IMG/VR virus record: IMGVR_UViG_3300050821_002535
Span: 1-25,024 of that record
Reading direction: 5' to 3' (one strand)
DNA from: a virus
Length of the DNA: 25,024 nt
Position numbers and translations under genes: made by a program. The notes beneath the pieces are model-generated. The model had not been told where the DNA came from, did no database searches, and saw nothing but the letters and a program-made list of their open reading frames with translations. Positions 19,297-25,024 of this stretch are shown in pieces. Position 1 is the stretch's first letter. Each line of letters starts with the position of its first letter.

Positions 19297-19581
19297 CTAT
19301 AGGTGGCTGAGGCGAAACACTACATCCATGATGATTCCAATGGCAAAGGATGAGAAAAAGCACAAGACAATGGAAGTCTTCACGCTTTCCTTGTCTGCCC
19401 ACTGTTTCCAGTACTTGGCCTCATTGAAAATAATGAGGACCACGGAAACCACTATTACGTGCCTGAACCATCTCCAACTAAAGAACTCCGTTTGAGGGTC
19501 TATGGAGTTGGAGAGAATGGTGCCGCAAACTGTGGATACCATATTGTACAGCGATCCTTTGATTACTGGACTGAGTGTCAC
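19297..19581 (-). CDS. Two-helix membrane protein, GTG start
   Basis: A GTG at 19581 follows GGGGGGA and gives 94 residues. Two hydrophobic segments are visible: VIVVSVVLIIFNEA (about 43-56) and SIVLCFFSSFAIGIIMDVVF (about 70-89). They are separated by a charged loop (KYWKQWADKESVK). Size and topology are compatible with a class II holin, but the context lacks an endolysin. It is the first gene of the operon driven by the promoter at 19675-19703. Confidence 0.6.
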   Translation of the reverse strand: MTLSPVIKGSLYNMVSTVCGTILSNSIDPQTEFFSWRWFRHVIVVSVVLIIFNEAKYWKQWADKESVKTSIVLCFFSSFAIGIIMDVVFRLSHL

Positions 19582-19603
19582 CCTTTTCCCCCTATTCTCA
19601 AGG

Positions 19604-19616
19604 TGTAATGATTACA
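19604..19616. repeat. Dispersed palindrome, site 17 (operon leader)
   Basis: Exact TGTAATGATTACA, extended to a 17-bp dyad GGTG...CACC. It lies about 50-65 bp downstream of the predicted start of the membrane/barrel operon, in its untranslated leader: a roadblock position. Confidence 0.95.
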
Positions 19617-19674
19617 CCGAAACCCGTGGCCGAATCGCCGCGTCTGCCCTGTTTCCTTCTGGCATACAACTTCG

Positions 19675-19703
19675 ATATTATCACGAATCGAAACAGTTGT
19701 CAA
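19675..19703 (-). promoter_or_regulatory. Near-consensus promoter TTGACA-N17-TAATAT
   Basis: On the minus strand TTGACA (19703-19698) and TAATAT (19680-19675) are 17 bp apart, the best sigma-70 promoter of the window. The predicted start is about 19668, 87 bp upstream of the first gene (19581). The spacer contains TGTTTCG and CGTGA, reminiscent of the GTTTCAC element. Confidence 0.8.
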
Positions 19704-19709
19704 GCATTA

Positions 19710-21374
19710 TTATTGAATCTTTTTCATGTCCTGCATGGCTTTTACGAGCATTTCATCCCGCTGCTTATAGGCTGCTCGATCTCCCTTATTAGCAGAGGCG
19801 TCCAGCTCCCGGAACTTAGCATATAGCTCTTTGTCGCCGGCAATGAAGCGTCGAGCATCCCCTTCGGTTATCCCACTAGGTTTCCCAGCCTGTGCTGCTC
19901 TGGTATCTTGTGCCAGCTTCTCACCGGGAGTTTGCTGCCCTGGGGGAGTGGTTGTGATTGCTTGGTGGTAATCCTGCATAGCTTGGGATCGGCGCTCTGT
20001 CCCAGTTGGGGATGCACCAGGAGCAACACGCTTATTCTCCCCCTGGAACTCTGTAGGACCCTGGCTGGGGAAGTCTACGCTAGTCCCATGTATCTCATTC
20101 GGAGTCACAATACGGGCGCGCCCACCCTTCTCAGGTACAGACATATCCCGGATAGCTTCCCCGGATGGTTCAAAGCGGGTGACTTCACGGGGATTGTAGA
20201 CTACCCTATCCGTGTCTACATCACCCATGATGTAGCGGCTATTCGGGGGAGGCTCTATGCCCCGTCTGCCTAGAGTCATAATGGCTTCCCGGCTACCCTT
20301 CTTAGCCAGCTCATAAGCATTCTTATTAGGGAAGCGGGCAGCACTCCCCTCATTGCCCACCCTACCCGGCTCTCTAGTACTAGTACCCGGCTCAAATAGG
20401 GTGGGTCCTGTAGCCTCTGAAGGCAGTCCCCCTGGAGGTACAGCGGGGCCGGGGGCTATAGAGGGTGGTAGCCTAGTGGATGAGTTTGCAGGCACATCCC
20501 CAGAGAGTCTAACAGATGATGGGCCACGGTAAGGTCCAGAGGACTTGGATACCGGGACAGCTTCCCGAGCTGCTTGATCCCGCGCTACAGCATCAGCCTG
20601 TTCCTGCCCAAACAACATTTCATGTTTGCCTACATCTGCAAGGTGTTGCTGCTTGGACTTCTCAATCTCCTGTAGGTTCCTAGCGTTCTCCGCGTCAATC
20701 CTCTCCTGCTCTGCCCCCCTACTCATTAGAGATTCGCCCTTCTCATTATACATCTCATCCCTAGCTCCGGGAGGCTCATTGCGGGGCACACTAGCTTCTA
20801 GCTCACGGGTGACTGACTTTACAGGGTTAATAGAGACTTCCCCACTACCTCCAGGACCCCGCAGAACACGCTGGACAGCACTACCAGCCGAACGGGGGCT
20901 GATAGTGGCTACCCCACCCCCCAGTACCCCCCCTACTAGTGGGCCATATTCAGGGTCCACCGCTTCACCAATACGGCTACCCACCTTAGCCCCTATGATC
21001 TGTTTGGCAGCCGTCACAGGAGCAAACAGGGATGAGGCATTAGTGAAAGGGGTAGGGGACTGCATAGCCCTATTCTCAGCAGCACCAAGACGTACTTGGT
21101 TGGTCGTGTGTTCACTAGCTGCCTTATCTATGGGGTTGGGGGGCTTATCATAGATAGGCTGCCCATGAGCATCGTTTCCCACGACCTGATTAGGGGTAAA
21201 CATGCTATGAGCTTGCTGTAGGGAATAGTCCTCCATACCAGCACCAGTCTTAGGATTAGGGGCAGCAGGAGGTGGAGACACACTCCACTCATCATCCCCT
21301 CCAGGCTTCTTAGCTGGGGGCTTTACTTCCCACTCATCATCTGCTACTGCCGTGGCTGTATTGTTGTCTGCCAT
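19710..21374 (-). CDS. Virion-associated (internal/ejection-type) protein
   Basis: This 554-residue protein has an acidic N-terminus containing the repeat DDEWEVKPP / DDEWSVSPP (about 12-36). Two Gly/Ala-rich hydrophobic stretches follow (FAPVTAAKQIIGAKVG and YGPLVGGVLGGGVATI, about 115-160), then a long charged, Pro-rich, probably disordered middle (about 195-340). The C-terminus is helical and charged (KFRELDASANKGDRAAYKQRDEMLVKAMQDMKKI). This composition is common in internal or ejection proteins of short-tailed phages, encoded together as here. It overlaps the upstream gene by 31 nt. No catalytic domain is visible; assignment rests on composition and position. Confidence 0.55.
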   Translation of the reverse strand: MADNNTATAVADDEWEVKPPAKKPGGDDEWSVSPPPAAPNPKTGAGMEDYSLQQAHSMFTPNQVVGNDAHGQPIYDKPPNPIDKAASEHTTNQVRLGAAENRAMQSPTPFTNASSLFAPVTAAKQIIGAKVGSRIGEAVDPEYGPLVGGVLGGGVATISPRSAGSAVQRVLRGPGGSGEVSINPVKSVTRELEASVPRNEPPGARDEMYNEKGESLMSRGAEQERIDAENARNLQEIEKSKQQHLADVGKHEMLFGQEQADAVARDQAAREAVPVSKSSGPYRGPSSVRLSGDVPANSSTRLPPSIAPGPAVPPGGLPSEATGPTLFEPGTSTREPGRVGNEGSAARFPNKNAYELAKKGSREAIMTLGRRGIEPPPNSRYIMGDVDTDRVVYNPREVTRFEPSGEAIRDMSVPEKGGRARIVTPNEIHGTSVDFPSQGPTEFQGENKRVAPGASPTGTERRSQAMQDYHQAITTTPPGQQTPGEKLAQDTRAAQAGKPSGITEGDARRFIAGDKELYAKFRELDASANKGDRAAYKQRDEMLVKAMQDMKKIQ

Positions 21375-22828
21375 CCCATCTTTCCATTCTTATCCTTAGT
21401 CCAAGTCTGCACTTCACCAGTGCGCTTATTGGTCCTAGTAGTGCCCTCATCATGTTGCTCTGTTCCTCCCCCTGTTCCTCCACCCTTGGGATTGTGTGGC
21501 CCTCCACGGGCTATATCGGTGAAGGCTTGGGGAGTCTTCATCAATCCTTGGATTGTAGCTATAGTGGAATCCGGGTCCTTGGCCAATCCACCAATCAGTT
21601 TCTCGAATGCTTCTAAGGCATTAGTGGACCTAAAGGCGTGGAGAGCAGGCTGCATAGCCGCTAGGGACATTAGCTCTGCCATCATCTGAGAGGCTACAGG
21701 GTCCGATATAGGAGTCCCGGCCAACCATTGCTTGTAGTAGGATGACAGTTTACCCAGCACTTCTCTGTGAGCATTAATGTCATCTATGACCTTTGGCGCT
21801 AGGTCCTCGATAGCCCCAGCTTGGAATATTTGGTGAGCAGCCGTCCCAGTAGGAGCAGGCCCTAAGTCAATATCATAGGTCTTGGTCTCAGGATTGAACT
21901 GGAAACGGTGCATCACATTGTCAGCGCCCAATAACTCTGTAGTCCTAGTCTGCGGGGCTGTGGCACCATAGCTGGGGACAGCTTTCCCACGGTCAATGGT
22001 ATATGCCCCAGTCTTAGGGTCACGCTCCATGATATGAGCCTCACCACCAACCATTGTGGTGATATGGGGCTGCACCCTGCCAGCAAGTTGGTCCTCTTTG
22101 ACCTTATTGGCATCAGCCGCTATACCCTCACGGGATTCATTAGTAGCAGCAGTCCTTTGGCCCGCCCCCTGTTGGGTTATCAAGGCCCTAACATCCGGCC
22201 CTAGTTGGCTCTGGGGAACGGTCATTGTTTGACCATTTGGAAGTGTAATGATTACACTTTCCATACCAGCTTTAGCAGCTTCTCCCTGTGCTGTCTCCTT
22301 ACCAGTGCGGGCTTGTGTTTCCTCTAGGGTAGCTTTAGCTTGACGCTCCTTTTCCCCACCCTCAATCTGTCTCTCCTCAGCTTGGGCTTGGGTATTAGCT
22401 CTATTTAACCTAGAGCCATACCCTAGTGTCCCATATCCCCCACCGGACTCAATAGCCCTCCCCACTGAGGTAACTCTACCCAGAGTATCCAAGAACTTGT
22501 TAAACCCGTGATATTCAGGTGGGTTAGCCGCTAGGGTGGCAGCCCGTTCACCAGCAGGCCGGGGGGCTGTAGGCCCAATAGGGGAACCTATGGACGCCCC
22601 ACTTGCCGGGGCTGGGGATGTGCCAGCTCCCGGCATGATGGGGGCTATTGCAGGGGTTGGATTGCTCGATTGAGGGAGTATGGGCCTAACATCTTGGAAT
22701 CTGCCAGAATCGGACTCACCAGAAGTGGGCACAATAGGAGTTCCGATAGGTTGTAAGGGACCCTGAGGGACAGGCTTCTTAGGCTTATCCTCCTCATCTA
22801 GCAACTCATCATCTTCTAAATCTGCCAT
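21344..22828 (-). CDS. Virion-associated protein, disordered N-terminus
   Basis: This 494-residue protein starts one base after the TAA of the upstream gene. The first 120 residues are acidic then Pro/Gly/Ser-rich and probably disordered. Residues about 120-230 are helical and rich in Ala, Gln and Glu (RANTQAQAEERQIEGGEKERQAKATLEETQARTGKE), like internal virion proteins. A more globular segment follows (ELLGADNVMHRFQFNPETKTYDIDLGP; EDLAPKVIDDINAHREVLGKLSSYYKQWL). The C-terminus is Gly-rich. MESVIITLPNGQ includes palindrome site 18. Probably a minor structural or ejection protein; family not recognised. Confidence 0.5.
   Translation of the reverse strand: MADLEDDELLDEEDKPKKPVPQGPLQPIGTPIVPTSGESDSGRFQDVRPILPQSSNPTPAIAPIMPGAGTSPAPASGASIGSPIGPTAPRPAGERAATLAANPPEYHGFNKFLDTLGRVTSVGRAIESGGGYGTLGYGSRLNRANTQAQAEERQIEGGEKERQAKATLEETQARTGKETAQGEAAKAGMESVIITLPNGQTMTVPQSQLGPDVRALITQQGAGQRTAATNESREGIAADANKVKEDQLAGRVQPHITTMVGGEAHIMERDPKTGAYTIDRGKAVPSYGATAPQTRTTELLGADNVMHRFQFNPETKTYDIDLGPAPTGTAAHQIFQAGAIEDLAPKVIDDINAHREVLGKLSSYYKQWLAGTPISDPVASQMMAELMSLAAMQPALHAFRSTNALEAFEKLIGGLAKDPDSTIATIQGLMKTPQAFTDIARGGPHNPKGGGTGGGTEQHDEGTTRTNKRTGEVQTWTKDKNGKMGWQTTIQPRQ
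22244..22256. repeat. Dispersed palindrome, site 18 (intragenic, longest dyad)
   Basis: Exact TGTAATGATTACA within a 19-bp perfect dyad (AAGTG...CACTT, 22241-22259), inside a virion gene, read as Val-Ile-Ile-Thr. Confidence 0.95.
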
Positions 22829-23395
22829 TTATCCAGCCCCCCCAGCACCAGCCGCTTGAGCACCTTTACCAAACAGGCTGCCACTAGCCCCTAAGATACC
22901 AGTTAGGTTCTGCATCCATCCCGGCCCAGCCGCAGTTTGAGCGTTAATATCCCCAGTCTGGATACCTTCATTAGCCGTCTGAGCACCAGTGTTCATCCCG
23001 TACAGACTGCCCAAAAGGTTAAGGCCAGCCATCCTTTGTTGATTGGCAAAGTTGGCATTTTGTATATTAATATTCCCGGCCTCTTGACCCCCAGCAATCC
23101 CCTTATTCTGAGCTAAGGTGTCCAGTTGCCCAGCCGTTCCCGCAGTGTTTCCTGTACGGGCAGCTTGCCTATTAACCTGCCCCGCTGCTCCCCCAAATGC
23201 AGCATTGACCCCACCCATACCCGCATTAGTGATAGCAGATAAGGTAGTGGGATCATACCCCTGAGAATTGATAAGACTAGTGGCCCGACTGTTGAGAGGA
23301 CCTAACTCTTGGGCTGCATTAGCCCCGTACTGGGCAGCATTAGTGCCTGCTGTGGATTGTGCTGTCTTGGCTTCATTAGTGGCTGAACGGGACAT
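22829..23395 (-). CDS. Internal virion protein-like (Ala/Gln/Gly-rich)
   Basis: The ATG at 23395 overlaps the upstream stop as TAATG and follows GGAAGGAAG, giving 188 residues. It is extremely rich in Ala, Gly, Asn and Gln (NEAKTAQSTAGTNAAQYGANAAQELG; QVNRQAARTGNTAGTAGQLDTLAQNKG; NINIQNANFANQQRMAGLNLLGSLYG). This resembles the gp14-type internal core proteins of T7-like phages, which help form the ejection channel. It has no signal peptide or enzyme motif. It lies between the GNAT-like gene and two further virion-type genes, in the order expected for an ejection-protein block. Confidence 0.6.
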   Translation of the reverse strand: MSRSATNEAKTAQSTAGTNAAQYGANAAQELGPLNSRATSLINSQGYDPTTLSAITNAGMGGVNAAFGGAAGQVNRQAARTGNTAGTAGQLDTLAQNKGIAGGQEAGNINIQNANFANQQRMAGLNLLGSLYGMNTGAQTANEGIQTGDINAQTAAGPGWMQNLTGILGASGSLFGKGAQAAGAGGAG

Positions 23396-23787
23396 TAGAG
23401 CACTTCCTTCCAATAGGAGTGCCAAGATGGTTTATTACGATGCCATCCCATCTTGCCCAATCGTCTCCTGAATGTCTTCTCAACAGACGGGGGTATGAAG
23501 GCCACAGCCTCCACTACACCCTTAGCCTTGGCATCCGAGTTAGCCAAAGACTGTACTTGTCGTAAGGCTTCCATGCGCCAAGCTGGGGTACGCCACTCTG
23601 GATCACAGATAAGATATGCCTCAGCCGTTAGCTTCAGCATACTTATCATCCCCACCTCATCCCCACTACCTACTATACGTCGAGAGAAGAAGTCATCCAT
23701 ATCAGGGAATGGGTACTTGAACCCAGACCGCTTGTGCAGGTCCTTGATACGCCCCAAATCAGAGTCTTGGTATTCACGGATAATCAT
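23395..23787 (-). CDS. GNAT-like acetyltransferase-fold protein
   Basis: This 130-residue protein starts MIIREYQDSDLGRIKDLHKRSGFKYPFPDM, the usual N-terminal strand and helix of the GNAT fold. AEAYLICDPEWRTPAWRMEALRQVQ fits the central strand and following helix, and VEAVAFIPPSVEKTFRRRLGKMGWHRNKPSW the C-terminal part. The acetyl-CoA loop RxxGxG is not conserved (RTPAWR at that place), so activity is doubtful. Short GNAT-like genes are frequent in the virion module of podoviruses. The ATG overlaps the TGA of the small gene upstream. Confidence 0.65.
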   Translation of the reverse strand: MIIREYQDSDLGRIKDLHKRSGFKYPFPDMDDFFSRRIVGSGDEVGMISMLKLTAEAYLICDPEWRTPAWRMEALRQVQSLANSDAKAKGVVEAVAFIPPSVEKTFRRRLGKMGWHRNKPSWHSYWKEVL

Positions 23788-23945
23788 GTCTTGGGCTGCA
23801 CCTTTGTTCCTCGAGGGGGCACTAAGTTCTTGTTAATGTAGTCCACAATCTTCTGAATGGCGTCAGCCGTGGGTGGATGTAAGACCCTTATTGATGTTAT
23901 CTGCTCCACATGGAGTAATTGCTGCTTAGGATTAGTTGTTGACAT
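23784..23945 (-). CDS. 53-residue hypothetical protein
   Basis: The ATG at 23945 follows GGGGAAG, and the stop overlaps the GNAT-like start as ATGA. The sequence is MSTTNPKQQLLHVEQITSIR, then VLHPPTADAIQKIVDYINKNLVPPRGTKVQPKT. It contains one probable helix (ADAIQKIVDYINKNL). Position between two virion-module genes and good translation signals support it. Function unknown. Confidence 0.6.
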   Translation of the reverse strand: MSTTNPKQQLLHVEQITSIRVLHPPTADAIQKIVDYINKNLVPPRGTKVQPKT

Positions 23946-23968
23946 CACTTCCCCAGTTGATGTTCAAA

Positions 23969-23981
23969 TGTAATCATTACA
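23969..23981. repeat. Dispersed palindrome, site 19 (directly after a stop codon)
   Basis: Exact TGTAATCATTACA, adjacent to the TAG stop (23984-23982) of the structural gene, in the gap before the 53-residue gene. Confidence 0.95.
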
Positions 23982-25024
23982 CTACCTGTTGCCCCTAACT
24001 GGGGTAACAATCTCTCTTTGCAGAGTGGGTATCCACTTGGTCACTTTGAACCATGCTCCTACAGCATTAGTGCCCCAGAGGAAGCTGGCCCTCTCACCCG
24101 GCCAGTTCAAGTTGGACTCAAAGTCCCACTGCTCTGGATTCTGTAGGGGATATGGGACTAACTGGACTCCGCGCTGCCCCTGCGGGCCATAAATGAATCT
24201 ATTAAGGTTCCCAGCCCCCGCAGCATAGCCTGTGAGATACTTGAACAGTTTACGGTGAGCACCAAGCTGTAGAGCCTGCTCATCATCAATCTGAGGCATG
24301 AAGGCTGTCTGATATTGGCTATTGATGGCTACTCCATCATCGGATAGCTGAGTAGGCTGCTGATCGTAGACCTTTCCATTCCCCAGACCGTTACCCCGGA
24401 GAAGGTGGTAGGACCCATCGCTACGAATAGCTTGAGTGCAGCAATTCATAGTGATGTTCCACAGGGTCCACTTACGGGCCTTACCGGGAGCTACTACCTT
24501 GGTGGGGTTGTATACCGAGTAGTAGGCTTGCGGGTGTGATGCAATGTCCTGTGCGCTTGTCTGTCCCTCGGAATTAGCCAGTTGAGCATAATCACACACA
24601 AACTCGACATTAGGAGTAGTGCTGGCACCCACAGGAGCACCCACATGGATTCTCTTGTTGGTGGTATCCACAGTGACATAGATGGTGTGGTCATAATTCC
24701 AATTAACCGTATCCCAGTCAGGTTGAATCTCCTGGCTAATCTTGACAGGCTCACTGCCCCAGAATATGTATATCCCAGTCTTGTGAGCTATGATAGCCCA
24801 ACTCTCTCCTATACCTACCCCACGGGATGACCCTGTACCCATAGTAGCCGAGACTTCCGTGACAGGCCACAGGTCAGGCTCATTTTGCCCATCATCCTGT
24901 GTAGCATATAGCCCTAGTTCTCTGACAAAGTAGAGCTTACCATCTAGGAGATTGAATATGGAGCGTACTGGATAGCCGTCATCAGCCCCAACCACTAAGT
25001 CCCCTGTTTCTTGGTCGAAGCTCT
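23982..25024 (-). CDS. Phage structural protein, C-terminal part
   Basis: The frame is open to the right edge (an internal GTG at 24995 is not the real start), so only the last about 347 residues are present. The sequence is beta-rich with repeated aromatic strands (YFVRELGLYATQDDGQNEPDLWPVTEVS, GESWAIIAHKTGIYIFWGSEPVKISQEIQPDWDTVNW, HTIYVTVDTTNKRIHVGAPVG). This suggests beta-propeller or beta-sandwich repeats as in tail tubular or DNA-stabilisation/hub proteins of short-tailed phages. No enzyme motif is seen. Its position at the head of the ejection-protein block supports a tail role; the exact family cannot be named from this portion. Confidence 0.6.
   Translation of the reverse strand, partial: SFDQETGDLVVGADDGYPVRSIFNLLDGKLYFVRELGLYATQDDGQNEPDLWPVTEVSATMGTGSSRGVGIGESWAIIAHKTGIYIFWGSEPVKISQEIQPDWDTVNWNYDHTIYVTVDTTNKRIHVGAPVGASTTPNVEFVCDYAQLANSEGQTSAQDIASHPQAYYSVYNPTKVVAPGKARKWTLWNITMNCCTQAIRSDGSYHLLRGNGLGNGKVYDQQPTQLSDDGVAINSQYQTAFMPQIDDEQALQLGAHRKLFKYLTGYAAGAGNLNRFIYGPQGQRGVQLVPYPLQNPEQWDFESNLNWPGERASFLWGTNAVGAWFKVTKWIPTLQREIVTPVRGNR

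Noticed and set aside
20626-21153. Rightward 175-residue frame opposite a virion gene
   Set aside because: Antisense to a long, consistently translated gene; Pro/Ser/Ala-rich shadow without start signals.
504-23981. CRISPR array or simple tandem repeat explanation of the palindromes
   Set aside because: Spacing varies from 16 bp to over 2 kb, copies lie inside unrelated genes, and nothing beyond the 13-19 bp dyad is shared.

Overview
The window is a piece of a tailed double-stranded DNA bacteriophage genome, probably from a Gram-negative host. It carries a complete phage replication and recombination module, virion genes, almost no intergenic space and many stop/start overlaps. A secreted protein that looks like an outer-membrane beta-barrel, and signal peptides ending in AQ or SQ, point to a Gram-negative host, but the species cannot be named from sequence alone. 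No integrase, terminase, capsid, portal or endolysin gene lies in the window, so the genome continues on both sides.

Layout. (1) 1-1374, minus strand: a tail-fibre-like gene running off the left edge and two small upstream genes. (2) 1375-4597, plus strand: a divergent promoter region, then small early-type genes including a DUF932 protein, short membrane proteins and two CxxC/CxxC proteins. (3) 4598-6297, plus strand: a promoter region, a 147-nt tRNA-like RNA with a greatly enlarged anticodon arm, and a ParB-family DNA-binding protein followed by a terminator. (4) 6238-7694, minus strand: a MazG-like gene and unknown genes, possibly a recent insertion. (5) 7731-17875, minus strand: the replication and recombination operon. 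In transcription order it holds an XPD/DinG-like helicase, zinc proteins, a candidate SSB, a PD-(D/E)XK exonuclease, a Sak4-like ATPase, an ERCC4 nuclease, a UDG-exonuclease fusion, an Nmad1-like protein and a family A polymerase without its own exonuclease. (6) 17900-18251, minus strand: a small HTH repressor-like gene with a strong and apparently leaderless promoter. (7) 18261-19703, minus strand: a promoter, membrane proteins, the beta-barrel protein and a terminator. (8) 19710-25024, minus strand: virion genes (internal or ejection-type proteins, a GNAT-like protein and a structural protein cut by the right edge).

The outstanding feature is a 13-bp palindrome, TGTAATSATTACA, which occurs 17 times exactly plus twice with one change. 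It is spread over the whole window, between genes, inside genes and at start or stop codons. A 13-bp dyad with a central S is the design of the KorB operator of plasmid RK2, and KorB is a ParB-family global repressor and partition protein. This window also encodes a ParB-family protein, with no ParA visible. The working hypothesis is a phage KorB-like or stoperator-like system in which one protein coats or silences the genome through dispersed sites. The HTH protein, or a host Fur/Zur-type regulator, are the competing candidates for the binding factor.

A second layer of regulation is visible as CTTGACA promoters. Four of them carry a GTTTCAC element in or next to the core promoter.
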